NCBI GenBank assembly: GCA_002411015.1
Contig: DHPY01000094.1
Location: 1-6,586, forward strand
Origin: Armatimonadetes bacterium UBA5352
GTDB taxonomy: Bacteria > Armatimonadota > Zipacnadia > Zipacnadales > UBA5352
Direction: 5' to 3'
DNA length: 6,586 bases
The position numbers were made by a program, and so were the translations under genes. Of this stretch, positions 1 to 6,538 are shown one piece after another (the stretch's first letter is position 1; each line of letters opens with the position of its first letter). Under the pieces are notes generated by a model. The model was not told the DNA's origin. It saw nothing but the letters and a program-made list of their open reading frames with translations, and ran no database searches.

Positions 1-223
1 TCGGGCGCCACTGCGCAAGCGCTGCCCCTCCGCCGCAGGCGGCGTCGGCAAAAGCAGCCCCTCCTGGATGGTCGCGGAGGCGCCATTTGTTGAGCACCGG
101 CCGATTTCTGGAATGTGAGTGAAAGCCCCTCCGCTCCATACGACTGGGCAACGACCGCACGGGCGGGACGCCCGTGACACGAACGGCTGGATGAGTCAGG
201 AGCGGGTGAGGCCCGGGCGACGG
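1..223. other. Intergenic region without a convincing gene
   Basis: These bases follow the cluster. They hold the inverted repeat at 158-176 and a shorter perfect one at 31-44 (CGCCGC-AG-GCGGCG). The motif AGCCCCTCC occurs at 56-64 and 124-132, with a near copy at 23-31. A minus-strand frame is open from 195 to the left edge, but it has no good start or ribosome-binding site and I recognise nothing in it. No promoter can be supported. Confidence 0.6.
158..176 (-). terminator. Inverted repeat downstream of the cluster, possible terminator
   Basis: A perfect 8-bp inverted repeat, CACGGGCG-GGA-CGCCCGTG, begins 48 nt past the deacetylase stop. It could end transcription of the cluster. However, no T-run follows on the minus strand (CGGTCGTTGCC), so it is not a classic intrinsic terminator. 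Its GGGCG/CGCCC core is shared with the array at 6311-6538, so it may instead be a relative of that repeat. Confidence 0.4.
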
Positions 224-1162
224 CTACGGCCGCTCGATCCACTCCACCGCATCTCGCAGCGTCCCTGCGAACACATCCGGTCGCGCGGCCGCCCACTCAA
301 GCAGCGCCGGCAGCATCCGGTTCTCCGGGTCGTGGATGTAGTGCGAGTGCGGGTGCCAGCAGATCACCCACAGCAGCCCCTGTGCGTAGACCTCCTCCGC
401 GACCGCCAGGTTGTACTCGATCCAGCGGTCGAGCGCATCCTCGCGCGTCCACGGCGCCTTACGCCAGCCTTCGGGCACCGGATCATGCCCCCGCGCCACG
501 CGCCACTCGCGGTAGACCTCAGCGTCCTCGCACATGATCGCGTCGAAGAAGTTGCGGTCGGTGATGGACATGATCGGGATCTCGATCAGACCGCTGTCGT
601 ACGCGTACGGCTGGTTCTCCGCCGGGCCTGTGACGGTCGCCATGTAGTCGTCGAAGCTGGCGCGGAAGTTGTACTCGCAGCTCACCGAGCGGAAGCCGTT
701 GTCGAAGATCACCTGCTGGTTGGCCGCCCGCCCGCGCAGCCCGTTCGGGTAGCCGCCGGGCCCGCGCAGTACCGTGCTAACATGCCCGAGGCGCCCGGCG
801 AGCAGCTCGTTCGTGTGCCGAAGCTCGTAGTCCAGCGCCTCGAGATCGTCGGTCAGCAGGTGGAGGTGCGACCAGGTGTGCTGGTCGAGGTCATGCCCGC
901 GCGCGAGCACCTCCTGCAGGTAGCCCACGTCCTCCGTCGCCTCGAGGCCGTTACCGATCTGGAAGAACTGCAGCCGCACTCCGTAGCCCTGCGCGGTGTC
1001 GCACAGGCGCAGCATATGCTGCTTGATCGCGGGCATGGTGCGGCCGTGGCAGATGCCGTCCGGCGCGTATCCGCCGGCCATGTCGGTGTCGTAGGTGATC
1101 GCGAGGGCGCAGCGCTTACCCTCCGGCAGCCTGACGGTCAGCGGCGTCCGGTCGTCACTCAT
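224..1162 (-). CDS. Polysaccharide deacetylase (NodB-fold) family protein
   Basis: A 312-residue protein of the NodB/carbohydrate esterase 4-like family, metal-dependent hydrolases that remove N- or O-acetyl groups. Motif 1 is ITYDTDMAGG (22-31), an altered TFDD with Asp25 and Asp27. Motif 2 is HDLDQHTWSH (90-99), giving the metal-binding pair His95 and His99 (HxxxH). Motif 3 is RGPGGYPNG (133-141), a variant of RxPxG. GLIEIPIMS (191-199) is the usual strand before the last loop, and CWHPHSH (268-274) gives the motif 5 histidine. No signal peptide or membrane segment is seen, so it should act in the cytoplasm on a small or nucleotide-linked molecule rather than on wall polymer. The family also contains PuuE-type allantoinases and other amidases, so activity on a non-sugar amide is possible. 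It overlaps the hydrolase by 8 bp, ends with TAG at 226-224 and is the last gene of the cluster. Family call strong, substrate unknown. Confidence 0.87.
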   Translation of the reverse strand: MSDDRTPLTVRLPEGKRCALAITYDTDMAGGYAPDGICHGRTMPAIKQHMLRLCDTAQGYGVRLQFFQIGNGLEATEDVGYLQEVLARGHDLDQHTWSHLHLLTDDLEALDYELRHTNELLAGRLGHVSTVLRGPGGYPNGLRGRAANQQVIFDNGFRSVSCEYNFRASFDDYMATVTGPAENQPYAYDSGLIEIPIMSITDRNFFDAIMCEDAEVYREWRVARGHDPVPEGWRKAPWTREDALDRWIEYNLAVAEEVYAQGLLWVICWHPHSHYIHDPENRMLPALLEWAAARPDVFAGTLRDAVEWIERP

Positions 1163-1964
1163 CGCTCTCCTCCTGCGCGGCCTTGCACGCGGCGATGAAC
1201 TCGGCGGTCGTGATCGTATCGCCCCAGTGCGCCTCGTGGAAACGTATCCCCCACCTCGTGGCGATGCGCTCCTCGAGGAAATCCGGCGGCTCGACGCCGA
1301 TGGTGGCGTCGCGGATCAGGATGACGCGGTAGCCGAGGCCGAGCATCGGGCCCATCCCGCCGGGCGCGTTCAGGATGCACATGTCCGTGGCGAAGCCGGC
1401 GTAGATCAGGTTCACGATCCCGCGCTCGCGCAGCACCCGGTCGAACTGCGCGGTCTGGTGCGCGACCGGCTCATCCGGCAGCGGCGCCACGACATCCGGG
1501 ATGTCCATCGTCGCGAGGCCGGAGCGCTCGTTGTACTCGACGCCATGCGCGCGCTCGAGCATCGCCTTGCGATGGCCGGGGATCGCCTCACGCGGCGCGG
1601 AGGGGGACGGGATCGCGCTCTCAGCAGGCCGATCCGCCTCCTCCAGCCACTGCGGGTAGTGCCGGGAGATCCGCGTGTCCTGCACGTGGCAGACGGCTAC
1701 CCCGCACTCGCGCGCGGCATCCATCGCCGGGCGGATCATCTCGCGCATGATCCGGTACTCCTCTGCCATCACGCCGGGGTAGCCCATCCCGACGCAGTAG
1801 GCGTCGTCATACGCCGCGCCGCCCGGGCAGCCGATGTCCCAGCAGTGCAGCGGCACCAGCGCGGTCTGCTCCACCGGCAGCTCAAGCGGCTCCGTCTCGT
1901 AGCCGGGACTTGAGGGCGGGATCGTGCGGTAGTAGCGGCCGGTCAGCCTCAGCGTGCCACTCAT
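1155..1964 (-). CDS. Isochorismatase-like cysteine hydrolase, catalytic Lys not found
   Basis: A 269-residue protein of the isochorismatase-like alpha/beta hydrolase superfamily, whose members usually cleave amides, carbamoyls or vinyl ethers with an Asp-Lys-Cys triad. The nucleophile region is clear: LIYAGFATDMCILNA (186-200), with Cys196 after the conserved TDM. RDATIGVE (218-225) and TAEFIAAC (253-260) also fit. The Asp is probably Asp43 in LHCWDIGCPGG, although this differs from the common DxQxxF pattern. The stretch before QFDRVLRERGI (173-183), where the lysine normally lies, has none. The only lysines are Lys133 and Lys261. The N-terminal TGRYYR is typical of a subgroup I associate with planctomycete-like genomes (memory only). 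Two nearby cysteines (41, 46) are unexplained. The start overlaps the aminotransferase stop, with GGAG directly touching ATG, so translation probably depends on coupling. No signal peptide is seen. Reaction and substrate are unknown, and the protein may use altered chemistry or only bind ligand. Confidence 0.82.
   Translation of the reverse strand: MSGTLRLTGRYYRTIPPSSPGYETEPLELPVEQTALVPLHCWDIGCPGGAAYDDAYCVGMGYPGVMAEEYRIMREMIRPAMDAARECGVAVCHVQDTRISRHYPQWLEEADRPAESAIPSPSAPREAIPGHRKAMLERAHGVEYNERSGLATMDIPDVVAPLPDEPVAHQTAQFDRVLRERGIVNLIYAGFATDMCILNAPGGMGPMLGLGYRVILIRDATIGVEPPDFLEERIATRWGIRFHEAHWGDTITTAEFIAACKAAQEESDE
1167..1174 (-). promoter_or_regulatory. Ribosome-binding site of the deacetylase
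   Basis: The minus strand reads AGGAGGAG, then 4 nt (AGCG), then ATG at 1162-1160. The site lies inside the last codons of the cysteine hydrolase gene. It is the strongest Shine-Dalgarno sequence in the cluster, and it fixes the start despite the 8-bp overlap. Confidence 0.85.
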
Positions 1965-3223
1965 CTCCGATTCGCCTCCGCCACGTCGCTGACGATCCGC
2001 GCCGCAAGCTCGCAGTGCTCCGGGCGGTACTTCTCGCAGAAGGTGGACCAGCGGATGAAGCTGTCCAGGAACGTGTGCGCGGTCGGGCAGGTGTCCGTGC
2101 CGTAGGAGTAGCCGCGTGACGCGGGCGGCTGTGAGTAGGGGTAGCGTCCCTCCGCCGCCCAGCGCTGCAGGAAGGTGCAGGCCTCGGGCATCAGGTAATA
2201 GCGCGCGGTGCCGGCGGCGGGGATGCCGGCCTCGGCAAGCTGCTGGGCGAACTCATCGGCCGTGCAGGCGAACTGCTCGAGGTCGATGCTCATCCCGAAC
2301 ATCCACGCGGAGTAGACGCCCATGTAGTCCGGGATCGGAAGTGGCGTCACGCCCTCGACCTCGCCGATCAGCTCGCTGAGTAGCCGCACCATCGCGTCGC
2401 GCTGCGCGACCTGCTCGTGGATGATCTCAAGCTGCGCCAGGCAGATCGCGGCGGTGCACTGCGGCATCCGGTAGGCGTAGCCCGCCTGCTCATGCACGCG
2501 CCCGAAGCCCGGCTCCTGCACGCCGCCGCGGCTGTGGCCGAGGAAACGCGCGCGCTCTGCCAGCGCATTGTCATCGGTCGCGATACAGCCGCCAACATCG
2601 GAGCCCATCGTCTTCTCCGAGTCGAAGCTGAAGCCCGCCGCGTGCGCGAGCGTGCCCGCGATGCGCCCTTTGTACTCACCGAAGACCGCCTGGCAGGCGT
2701 CCTCGTAGACGAGCAGGCCATGCGCCCCCGCAAGATCGAGGATCGGGTCCATGTCACAGATGATGCCGGTCTTGTGCACGCAGAGGATCGCGCGCGTGCG
2801 GTCGGTGATGAGCGGCTCGATCGTCGCCGCGCTCATGTTGACGGTGCCGGGCTCGGTGTCGGCGAAGACCGGGATGCAGTGCTCCGCGATGACGCCCTGG
2901 ATCGTCCCGTAGTCGGTGATGGGGCTGACGATGATCTCGTCGCCTGGCTCGAAGCCGAAAGCCGCCGCGAGCACCGCCAGCGCCGGGGTGCAGCCGGGCG
3001 TCGCGATGCAGTGCTTCACCCCCAGCGCCTCCGCGAAGGCCTTCTCGAAGCGTCCCATCATGTTGGCGGTGAGGCCGCTCTCGACGATCTCCTGCAGATG
3101 CTCCAGCGCCCGCGGGCCGATCTCCCGCGGGAAGGGCGCCGGGAGCTTCCCGACCTCCCCGAGGTGTGACTGCGCGCCCCAGCGAGCATGCTCTCGTCCG
3201 GCCATGGCGGCATCACTCCACAT
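1961..3223 (-). CDS. DegT/DnrJ/EryC1/StrS family PLP aminotransferase
   Basis: A 420-residue fold-type I PLP enzyme. Family members usually transfer an amino group from glutamate to a keto-sugar nucleotide; some relatives do other chemistry. Landmarks in order are a substrate/PLP loop ATPGCTPAL (74-82) in place of the usual SGTxAL, FEPGDEIIVSP (91-101), FADTEPGTVNM (120-130), VHKTG (149-153), VYEDACQAVFGEYKG (172-186) with Asp175 and Gln178 expected at the cofactor, and GFSFDSEKTMGSDVGG (197-212). In the last of these Lys204 is the expected Schiff-base lysine. YRMPQCTAAICLAQL (251-265) matches the family's conserved dimer and active-site segment. There is no signal peptide, so it is cytoplasmic. 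Its TGA stop overlaps the next gene's ATG (ATGA at 1964-1961), implying translational coupling. No sugar dehydratase or dehydrogenase that would make its keto substrate lies in the window, so its role in the pathway is open. Confidence 0.9.
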   Translation of the reverse strand: MWSDAAMAGREHARWGAQSHLGEVGKLPAPFPREIGPRALEHLQEIVESGLTANMMGRFEKAFAEALGVKHCIATPGCTPALAVLAAAFGFEPGDEIIVSPITDYGTIQGVIAEHCIPVFADTEPGTVNMSAATIEPLITDRTRAILCVHKTGIICDMDPILDLAGAHGLLVYEDACQAVFGEYKGRIAGTLAHAAGFSFDSEKTMGSDVGGCIATDDNALAERARFLGHSRGGVQEPGFGRVHEQAGYAYRMPQCTAAICLAQLEIIHEQVAQRDAMVRLLSELIGEVEGVTPLPIPDYMGVYSAWMFGMSIDLEQFACTADEFAQQLAEAGIPAAGTARYYLMPEACTFLQRWAAEGRYPYSQPPASRGYSYGTDTCPTAHTFLDSFIRWSTFCEKYRPEHCELAARIVSDVAEANRR

Positions 3224-3227
3224 GGCG

Positions 3228-3235
3228 TCCCTTCC
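3228..3235 (-). promoter_or_regulatory. Ribosome-binding site of the aminotransferase
   Basis: The minus strand reads GGAAGGGA, then 4 nt, then ATG at 3223-3221. It sits in the 41-bp gap after the lyase and supports the start at 3223. A second in-frame ATG at 3205 has a GGAG 10 nt upstream and remains an alternative six residues shorter. Confidence 0.65.
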
Positions 3236-3264
3236 GCCCGGTGCGGCCTCTCCCCCGTCCGATG

Positions 3265-6200
3265 CTACTCCTCCGCCCTGCTCATCGCAATCACGAACTC
3301 GTCCCCGGGCGCGATCGTGTACAGCAGCCCTGAGTCATAGTTCGCCGCGTCCACGAAGCGCTCGACCAGTGAATGTGCCGCGACGCGCACCGTGTCCTCG
3401 TCCACGACCTCGACGATCCGGTAGCTCGCGTCCGAGCGCTCTGAGTTCGCGAAGATGATGTAGCGGCCGACGACCTCGTCGGTCAGCGCTGCGCCATCGA
3501 GGTCCAGGAGCAGCCGCTCCGGGTCGCTATCGTCCCAGCCCGCGAGCGTCCCCTGCAGCGCGCCCACGGGCATCGTCAGCGTCTCGCCGCCAGCCTCCAG
3601 CCGCTCTCCCTGGATGAGCACGCGCTCAGTCACCGCGTCGCCATCGAAGCGGGCCAGGCCGATGCGCCCGGTCATCGAGACGCCGCCCGCGCTGATCGTC
3701 GCGGGCTCCTCGGTCACCAGCAGGACGTCGCGACGGCCATCCGCCAGCGTCACCTCGACCGCCGCCGCAAAGCCCTCCCCGTCGCTCTCCACCGGCAGCG
3801 CCCTCACGCTCTGGATGAACGGCTCATGCGCGTAGGCCTCCAGCACCGTGATGAACTGGCTCTCGAGGTCCTCGCCGAGGCGGTTGCGATGCAGGTAGCG
3901 CAGGCGCTCGGGGTTGCCCTTGTAGGCGGGCGGGATTCCATCGGCCAGCACGACCTCGTCCACCGGCGCAAGGTTGTGCAGCCGCAGATGCGCCTCCCAG
4001 TCCTCCGGCATCGTGCGGCGCGGCTCGACCATCGGCCAGTCAACCTGGAACTCATTGCTCGGGCCGGCCTTCGCGACGTTCTCCAGGAACGAGAAACCGG
4101 TGCCGGTGTACTGTGAGTTCAGGGCGCCATCGTAGGCCTCCCCATAGGCGATATCCGGTCCTGCGAGGGTGCCGGTGGGCTGCTCGGTGAGCGCGAGGCC
4201 CTCGGTGGTCACCGCGGGGCCGCCGCCGTTCTGGATGAGCCGGTGGTTTGAGCCGCCGCGCACCCAGAAGAGGTCGAGCACGTAGCTGTTGCGCTCATCG
4301 GCGTCCACCATCACCATGCAGCGGCGGTAGGTCGAGACGCCTTCGTAGATCGGCCCGCCGTCCACGTCGGCGACATGCAGCGGGCCCTCGTCCGCGAAGA
4401 GCCGCGTCTTCCCGGAGAAGACCTCCCTGCCGGGGTTCGTGTCATTCACCATGACCGTGTTGTGGCTGATGATATGGTCCACCCAGCCGAAGCGCTTCGG
4501 CCACTGCCCGGTGTAGAGCGGGTAGCCGTTGTCGGGCGTCATGACCACGTTCTCGGCCACGAGGATGAAGTTGAGGCGGTCGGCGTGCCCGTGGCCGTAC
4601 ATCCGCCCGTAGTACATCCCCAGCGCGCGGCCGTTCTCCCGGTAGGGCGCCTGGATGGTCGCCTGACCGTGGCCGCCGGAGTTCAGGCTGCGCAGGGGGC
4701 CGAGGTTATCCACGTCCGCGTCGCGCTGGAGGTCGCTGAGCATGCCCTCGGGATCGGGATCGTAAAGGTGCCAGTGGATGCCCTCGTCGCCGCCGCCATT
4801 GCCGGGCCTGATGCGCAGCAGGTCATCGAAAGAGCGCTCGTTGGCGAACCAGACCTCGCGCGCGATCTCCGGCCCGCCGAAGATCCGGTAGCCCTGCAAC
4901 GCCATGTTCACCGGGACGGTCATGCCGCTGCGGCCGGAGTAGTTCATGCACTTGTCGCCATCGCCCCAGTTCGGGGAGTAGTTGTCGAGCATCCGCACCG
5001 AGGCGCCGAGGGTGTAGCAGGCGCGGAACTTCGGGTAGTCGCGGAAGATATCGTGGCCGGAGTAGCCCTCGTAGCGCTGCAGCATCTCGGCCACCTGGTA
5101 GAACGAGGTCGCGGGGATCGAGGAGTAGCCCAGCGCAGACTCGTCGCTCATGCCGTCGCGGCTGAGGCGCTCCTGCATGATGAACGGGATGCCCCCGCCG
5201 TCCGGCTCAAAGAGCCAGTCGAGCGCCGGGGGCGTATCCTCGGGATCATCGAGCGCGATCGCCGCGGCGGCCATGGCGTACTGGTGCGAGCCGGGGTTGC
5301 CCTGGATGCTGCGGTCGCGGATGCCCTCGATGAACTCGCGCAGCAGGTGGTCCTCGATATGCCGCGCGACCGCCTCGGGTGAGGACTTGTCGCCCGTCGC
5401 GTATTGCTCGGACATGCGCGCGGAGAAGGCCGCGAGTTCCTGATCGGCGATGAGCGCATCGTAGACGTGATCGTAGGCCAGCGAGAGCTTCTGCGCGGTG
5501 AAGGCTTCCCAGATCTTGCCCTGCACGCGCCCGCGGCCGGAGCCGCCTGTGGAGCACTCCATCCCGAGCGCGTAGTGCGGCGGGTAGTCCATCTCCGGGT
5601 AGATATCGGCCATGCGGTCGAGCAGCACTCCGGCCTTGTGCGCGTAGGCCGGGTCGCCGGTGAGCGTATAGGCGATGCCCATGCACTCGGCGGTGTCTAT
5701 GAGGGTCTGCCAGACGTTGAAGGCGTAGAAGGCCGCGAAGAACCACTTCTTCCCATCAATGTTGACGCCGGTGCCGTCGTCAATCCACTGCGGGTTCCCG
5801 CCCCCGACCGGCTGGAGGAAGCGCGGGTCGCCCGCGCCCTGGCGGAACTTGCCCTGATCGTCGAGCGCGCTTTCGTAGTAGGCGGCGAAGTCGTTCGAGG
5901 GGAACCACTGGTTGCACTGGCCGCAGCGGACCTGCCACGGGCGCGTGAAATCCACGTGCCATCGGGATGGGTTGTAGGGCGCGTTGTAGTGCTCCTGGCC
6001 GCAGTTCGGGCAGCCGTCACCGGTGCGGTTGACGGCGGCGTCGCGTGGCATGTCCTGCGAGGGGAGCATCCGCCAGAGCTCCTCGTCTGAGCGCTCCATC
6101 CACGGCTGCACGCGGGCCACGATGCTGTCGCGGTAGGCCGCGGCCCACTCGTAGCGCTCGACGTTGCTGATGGCGTTCTCGCGAAGCTCCTTTGTGATGA

Positions 6201-6294
6201 AGACACTGCCGCTCTTGGCATCCACGGTGCAGGCCCCCAGTGCTGTCGTGATGATAGCGGCGAGCGCAAGCGTCAGCGGTCGGCTATGAAGCAT
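3265..6294 (-). CDS. Heparinase II/III-like polysaccharide lyase, secreted lipoprotein
   Basis: A protein of 1009 residues, probably cleaving a uronic-acid polysaccharide by beta-elimination. Residues 1-22 form a lipoprotein signal peptide: positive start, hydrophobic core, lipobox LGAC with Cys22. Residues 95-127 hold CPNC and CGQC pairs (Cys95, Cys98, Cys124, Cys127) that look like a zinc ribbon. An alpha-helical part at about 180-480 should be the alpha/alpha toroid. It includes GNPGSH (Asn333, His337), DGMSDESALGY (Glu385, Tyr390) and WGDGD (443-447), which match the family's active-site surroundings. The heparinase II/III beta domain at about 530-690 has YGHGHADRLNF (His568, His570) and SHNTV (His611, Asn612). 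A beta-rich tail at about 840-1009 is unassigned. The protein is longer than the usual 600-800 residues, owing to the ribbon and the tail. The stop is TAG at 3267-3265, 41 bp before the aminotransferase, with no terminator between. The family call is firm. The substrate (alginate, heparin-like, other uronan) cannot be told from sequence. Confidence 0.88.
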   Translation of the reverse strand: MLHSRPLTLALAAIITTALGACTVDAKSGSVFITKELRENAISNVERYEWAAAYRDSIVARVQPWMERSDEELWRMLPSQDMPRDAAVNRTGDGCPNCGQEHYNAPYNPSRWHVDFTRPWQVRCGQCNQWFPSNDFAAYYESALDDQGKFRQGAGDPRFLQPVGGGNPQWIDDGTGVNIDGKKWFFAAFYAFNVWQTLIDTAECMGIAYTLTGDPAYAHKAGVLLDRMADIYPEMDYPPHYALGMECSTGGSGRGRVQGKIWEAFTAQKLSLAYDHVYDALIADQELAAFSARMSEQYATGDKSSPEAVARHIEDHLLREFIEGIRDRSIQGNPGSHQYAMAAAAIALDDPEDTPPALDWLFEPDGGGIPFIMQERLSRDGMSDESALGYSSIPATSFYQVAEMLQRYEGYSGHDIFRDYPKFRACYTLGASVRMLDNYSPNWGDGDKCMNYSGRSGMTVPVNMALQGYRIFGGPEIAREVWFANERSFDDLLRIRPGNGGGDEGIHWHLYDPDPEGMLSDLQRDADVDNLGPLRSLNSGGHGQATIQAPYRENGRALGMYYGRMYGHGHADRLNFILVAENVVMTPDNGYPLYTGQWPKRFGWVDHIISHNTVMVNDTNPGREVFSGKTRLFADEGPLHVADVDGGPIYEGVSTYRRCMVMVDADERNSYVLDLFWVRGGSNHRLIQNGGGPAVTTEGLALTEQPTGTLAGPDIAYGEAYDGALNSQYTGTGFSFLENVAKAGPSNEFQVDWPMVEPRRTMPEDWEAHLRLHNLAPVDEVVLADGIPPAYKGNPERLRYLHRNRLGEDLESQFITVLEAYAHEPFIQSVRALPVESDGEGFAAAVEVTLADGRRDVLLVTEEPATISAGGVSMTGRIGLARFDGDAVTERVLIQGERLEAGGETLTMPVGALQGTLAGWDDSDPERLLLDLDGAALTDEVVGRYIIFANSERSDASYRIVEVVDEDTVRVAAHSLVERFVDAANYDSGLLYTIAPGDEFVIAMSRAEE

Positions 6295-6302
6295 AACGTA
6301 GT

Positions 6303-6308
6303 CTCCTC
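6303..6308 (-). promoter_or_regulatory. Ribosome-binding site that fixes the lyase start
   Basis: The minus strand reads GAGGAG, then 8 nt (ACTACGTT), then ATG at 6294-6292. This strong Shine-Dalgarno sequence, followed at once by a lipoprotein signal peptide, selects 6294 over the longer in-frame ATG at 6378. The latter lies inside the second hairpin repeat. Confidence 0.9.
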
Positions 6309-6310
6309 TG

Positions 6311-6538
6311 TTGGCTGTGTGGGCGGGGGCGCCCACACTACTTAACGCTTTGGGTTGTGTGGGCGAGGGCGCCCACACTACCTAACGCTTTGAATTGTGC
6401 GGGCGAGGGCACCCACACTACTTAACGCTTTGGGCTGTGTGGGCGAGGGCGCCCACACTACCTAACGCTTTGAATTGTGCGGGCGAGGGCGCCCACACTA
6501 CTTAACGCTTTGGGTTGTGCGGGCGAGGGCGGCCGCAC
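6311..6538 (-). repeat. Tandem array of six hairpin repeats, 40-bp period
   Basis: Six 22-bp inverted repeats start at 6317, 6357, 6397, 6437, 6477 and 6517, exactly 40 bp apart. Each has 9-bp arms (plus strand GTGTGGGCG and CGCCCACAC) around a 4-nt loop (AGGG, or GGGG in the first copy). The five 18-nt spacers fall into two types. TACTTAACGCTTTGGGTT is at 6339 and 6499, with one change at 6419. TACCTAACGCTTTGAATT is at 6379 and 6459. The order is A-B-A'-B-A, which points to duplication of an 80-bp unit. Copies 3 and 5 carry T-to-C in the left arm, and copy 3 also has G-to-A in the right arm. In RNA read from the minus strand these become G-U pairs. Copy 6 restores full pairing at the first site (C with G) but has one mismatch elsewhere. 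The array ends immediately before the lyase ribosome-binding site, so it lies in the promoter or 5' leader. It is not a CRISPR array, because the spacers are nearly identical. Its function is unknown. Confidence 0.95.

Noticed and set aside
1..195. Minus-strand frame open for 65 codons to the left edge, possible partial gene with GTG at 180.
   Set aside because: No ribosome-binding site, the putative start overlaps the inverted repeat, and the translation shows no recognisable motif. Frames of this length occur by chance in GC-rich DNA.
119..1198. Long plus-strand frames opposite the four genes (for example 119-1198, 2417-3169 and 4375-5382).
   Set aside because: They are Arg-, Ala- and Val-rich mirror frames without family motifs. 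The minus-strand frames carry clear catalytic motifs and good starts.
6295..6378. An in-frame upstream ATG at 6378 would lengthen the lyase by 28 residues.
   Set aside because: It lies within the hairpin repeat, has no ribosome-binding site and would bury the signal peptide. ATG at 6294 has GAGGAG at good spacing.
6311..6538. CRISPR array.
   Set aside because: The spacers are nearly identical and fall into two alternating types, the stem repeat is only 22 bp, and no cas gene is nearby. It is a simple tandem repeat.
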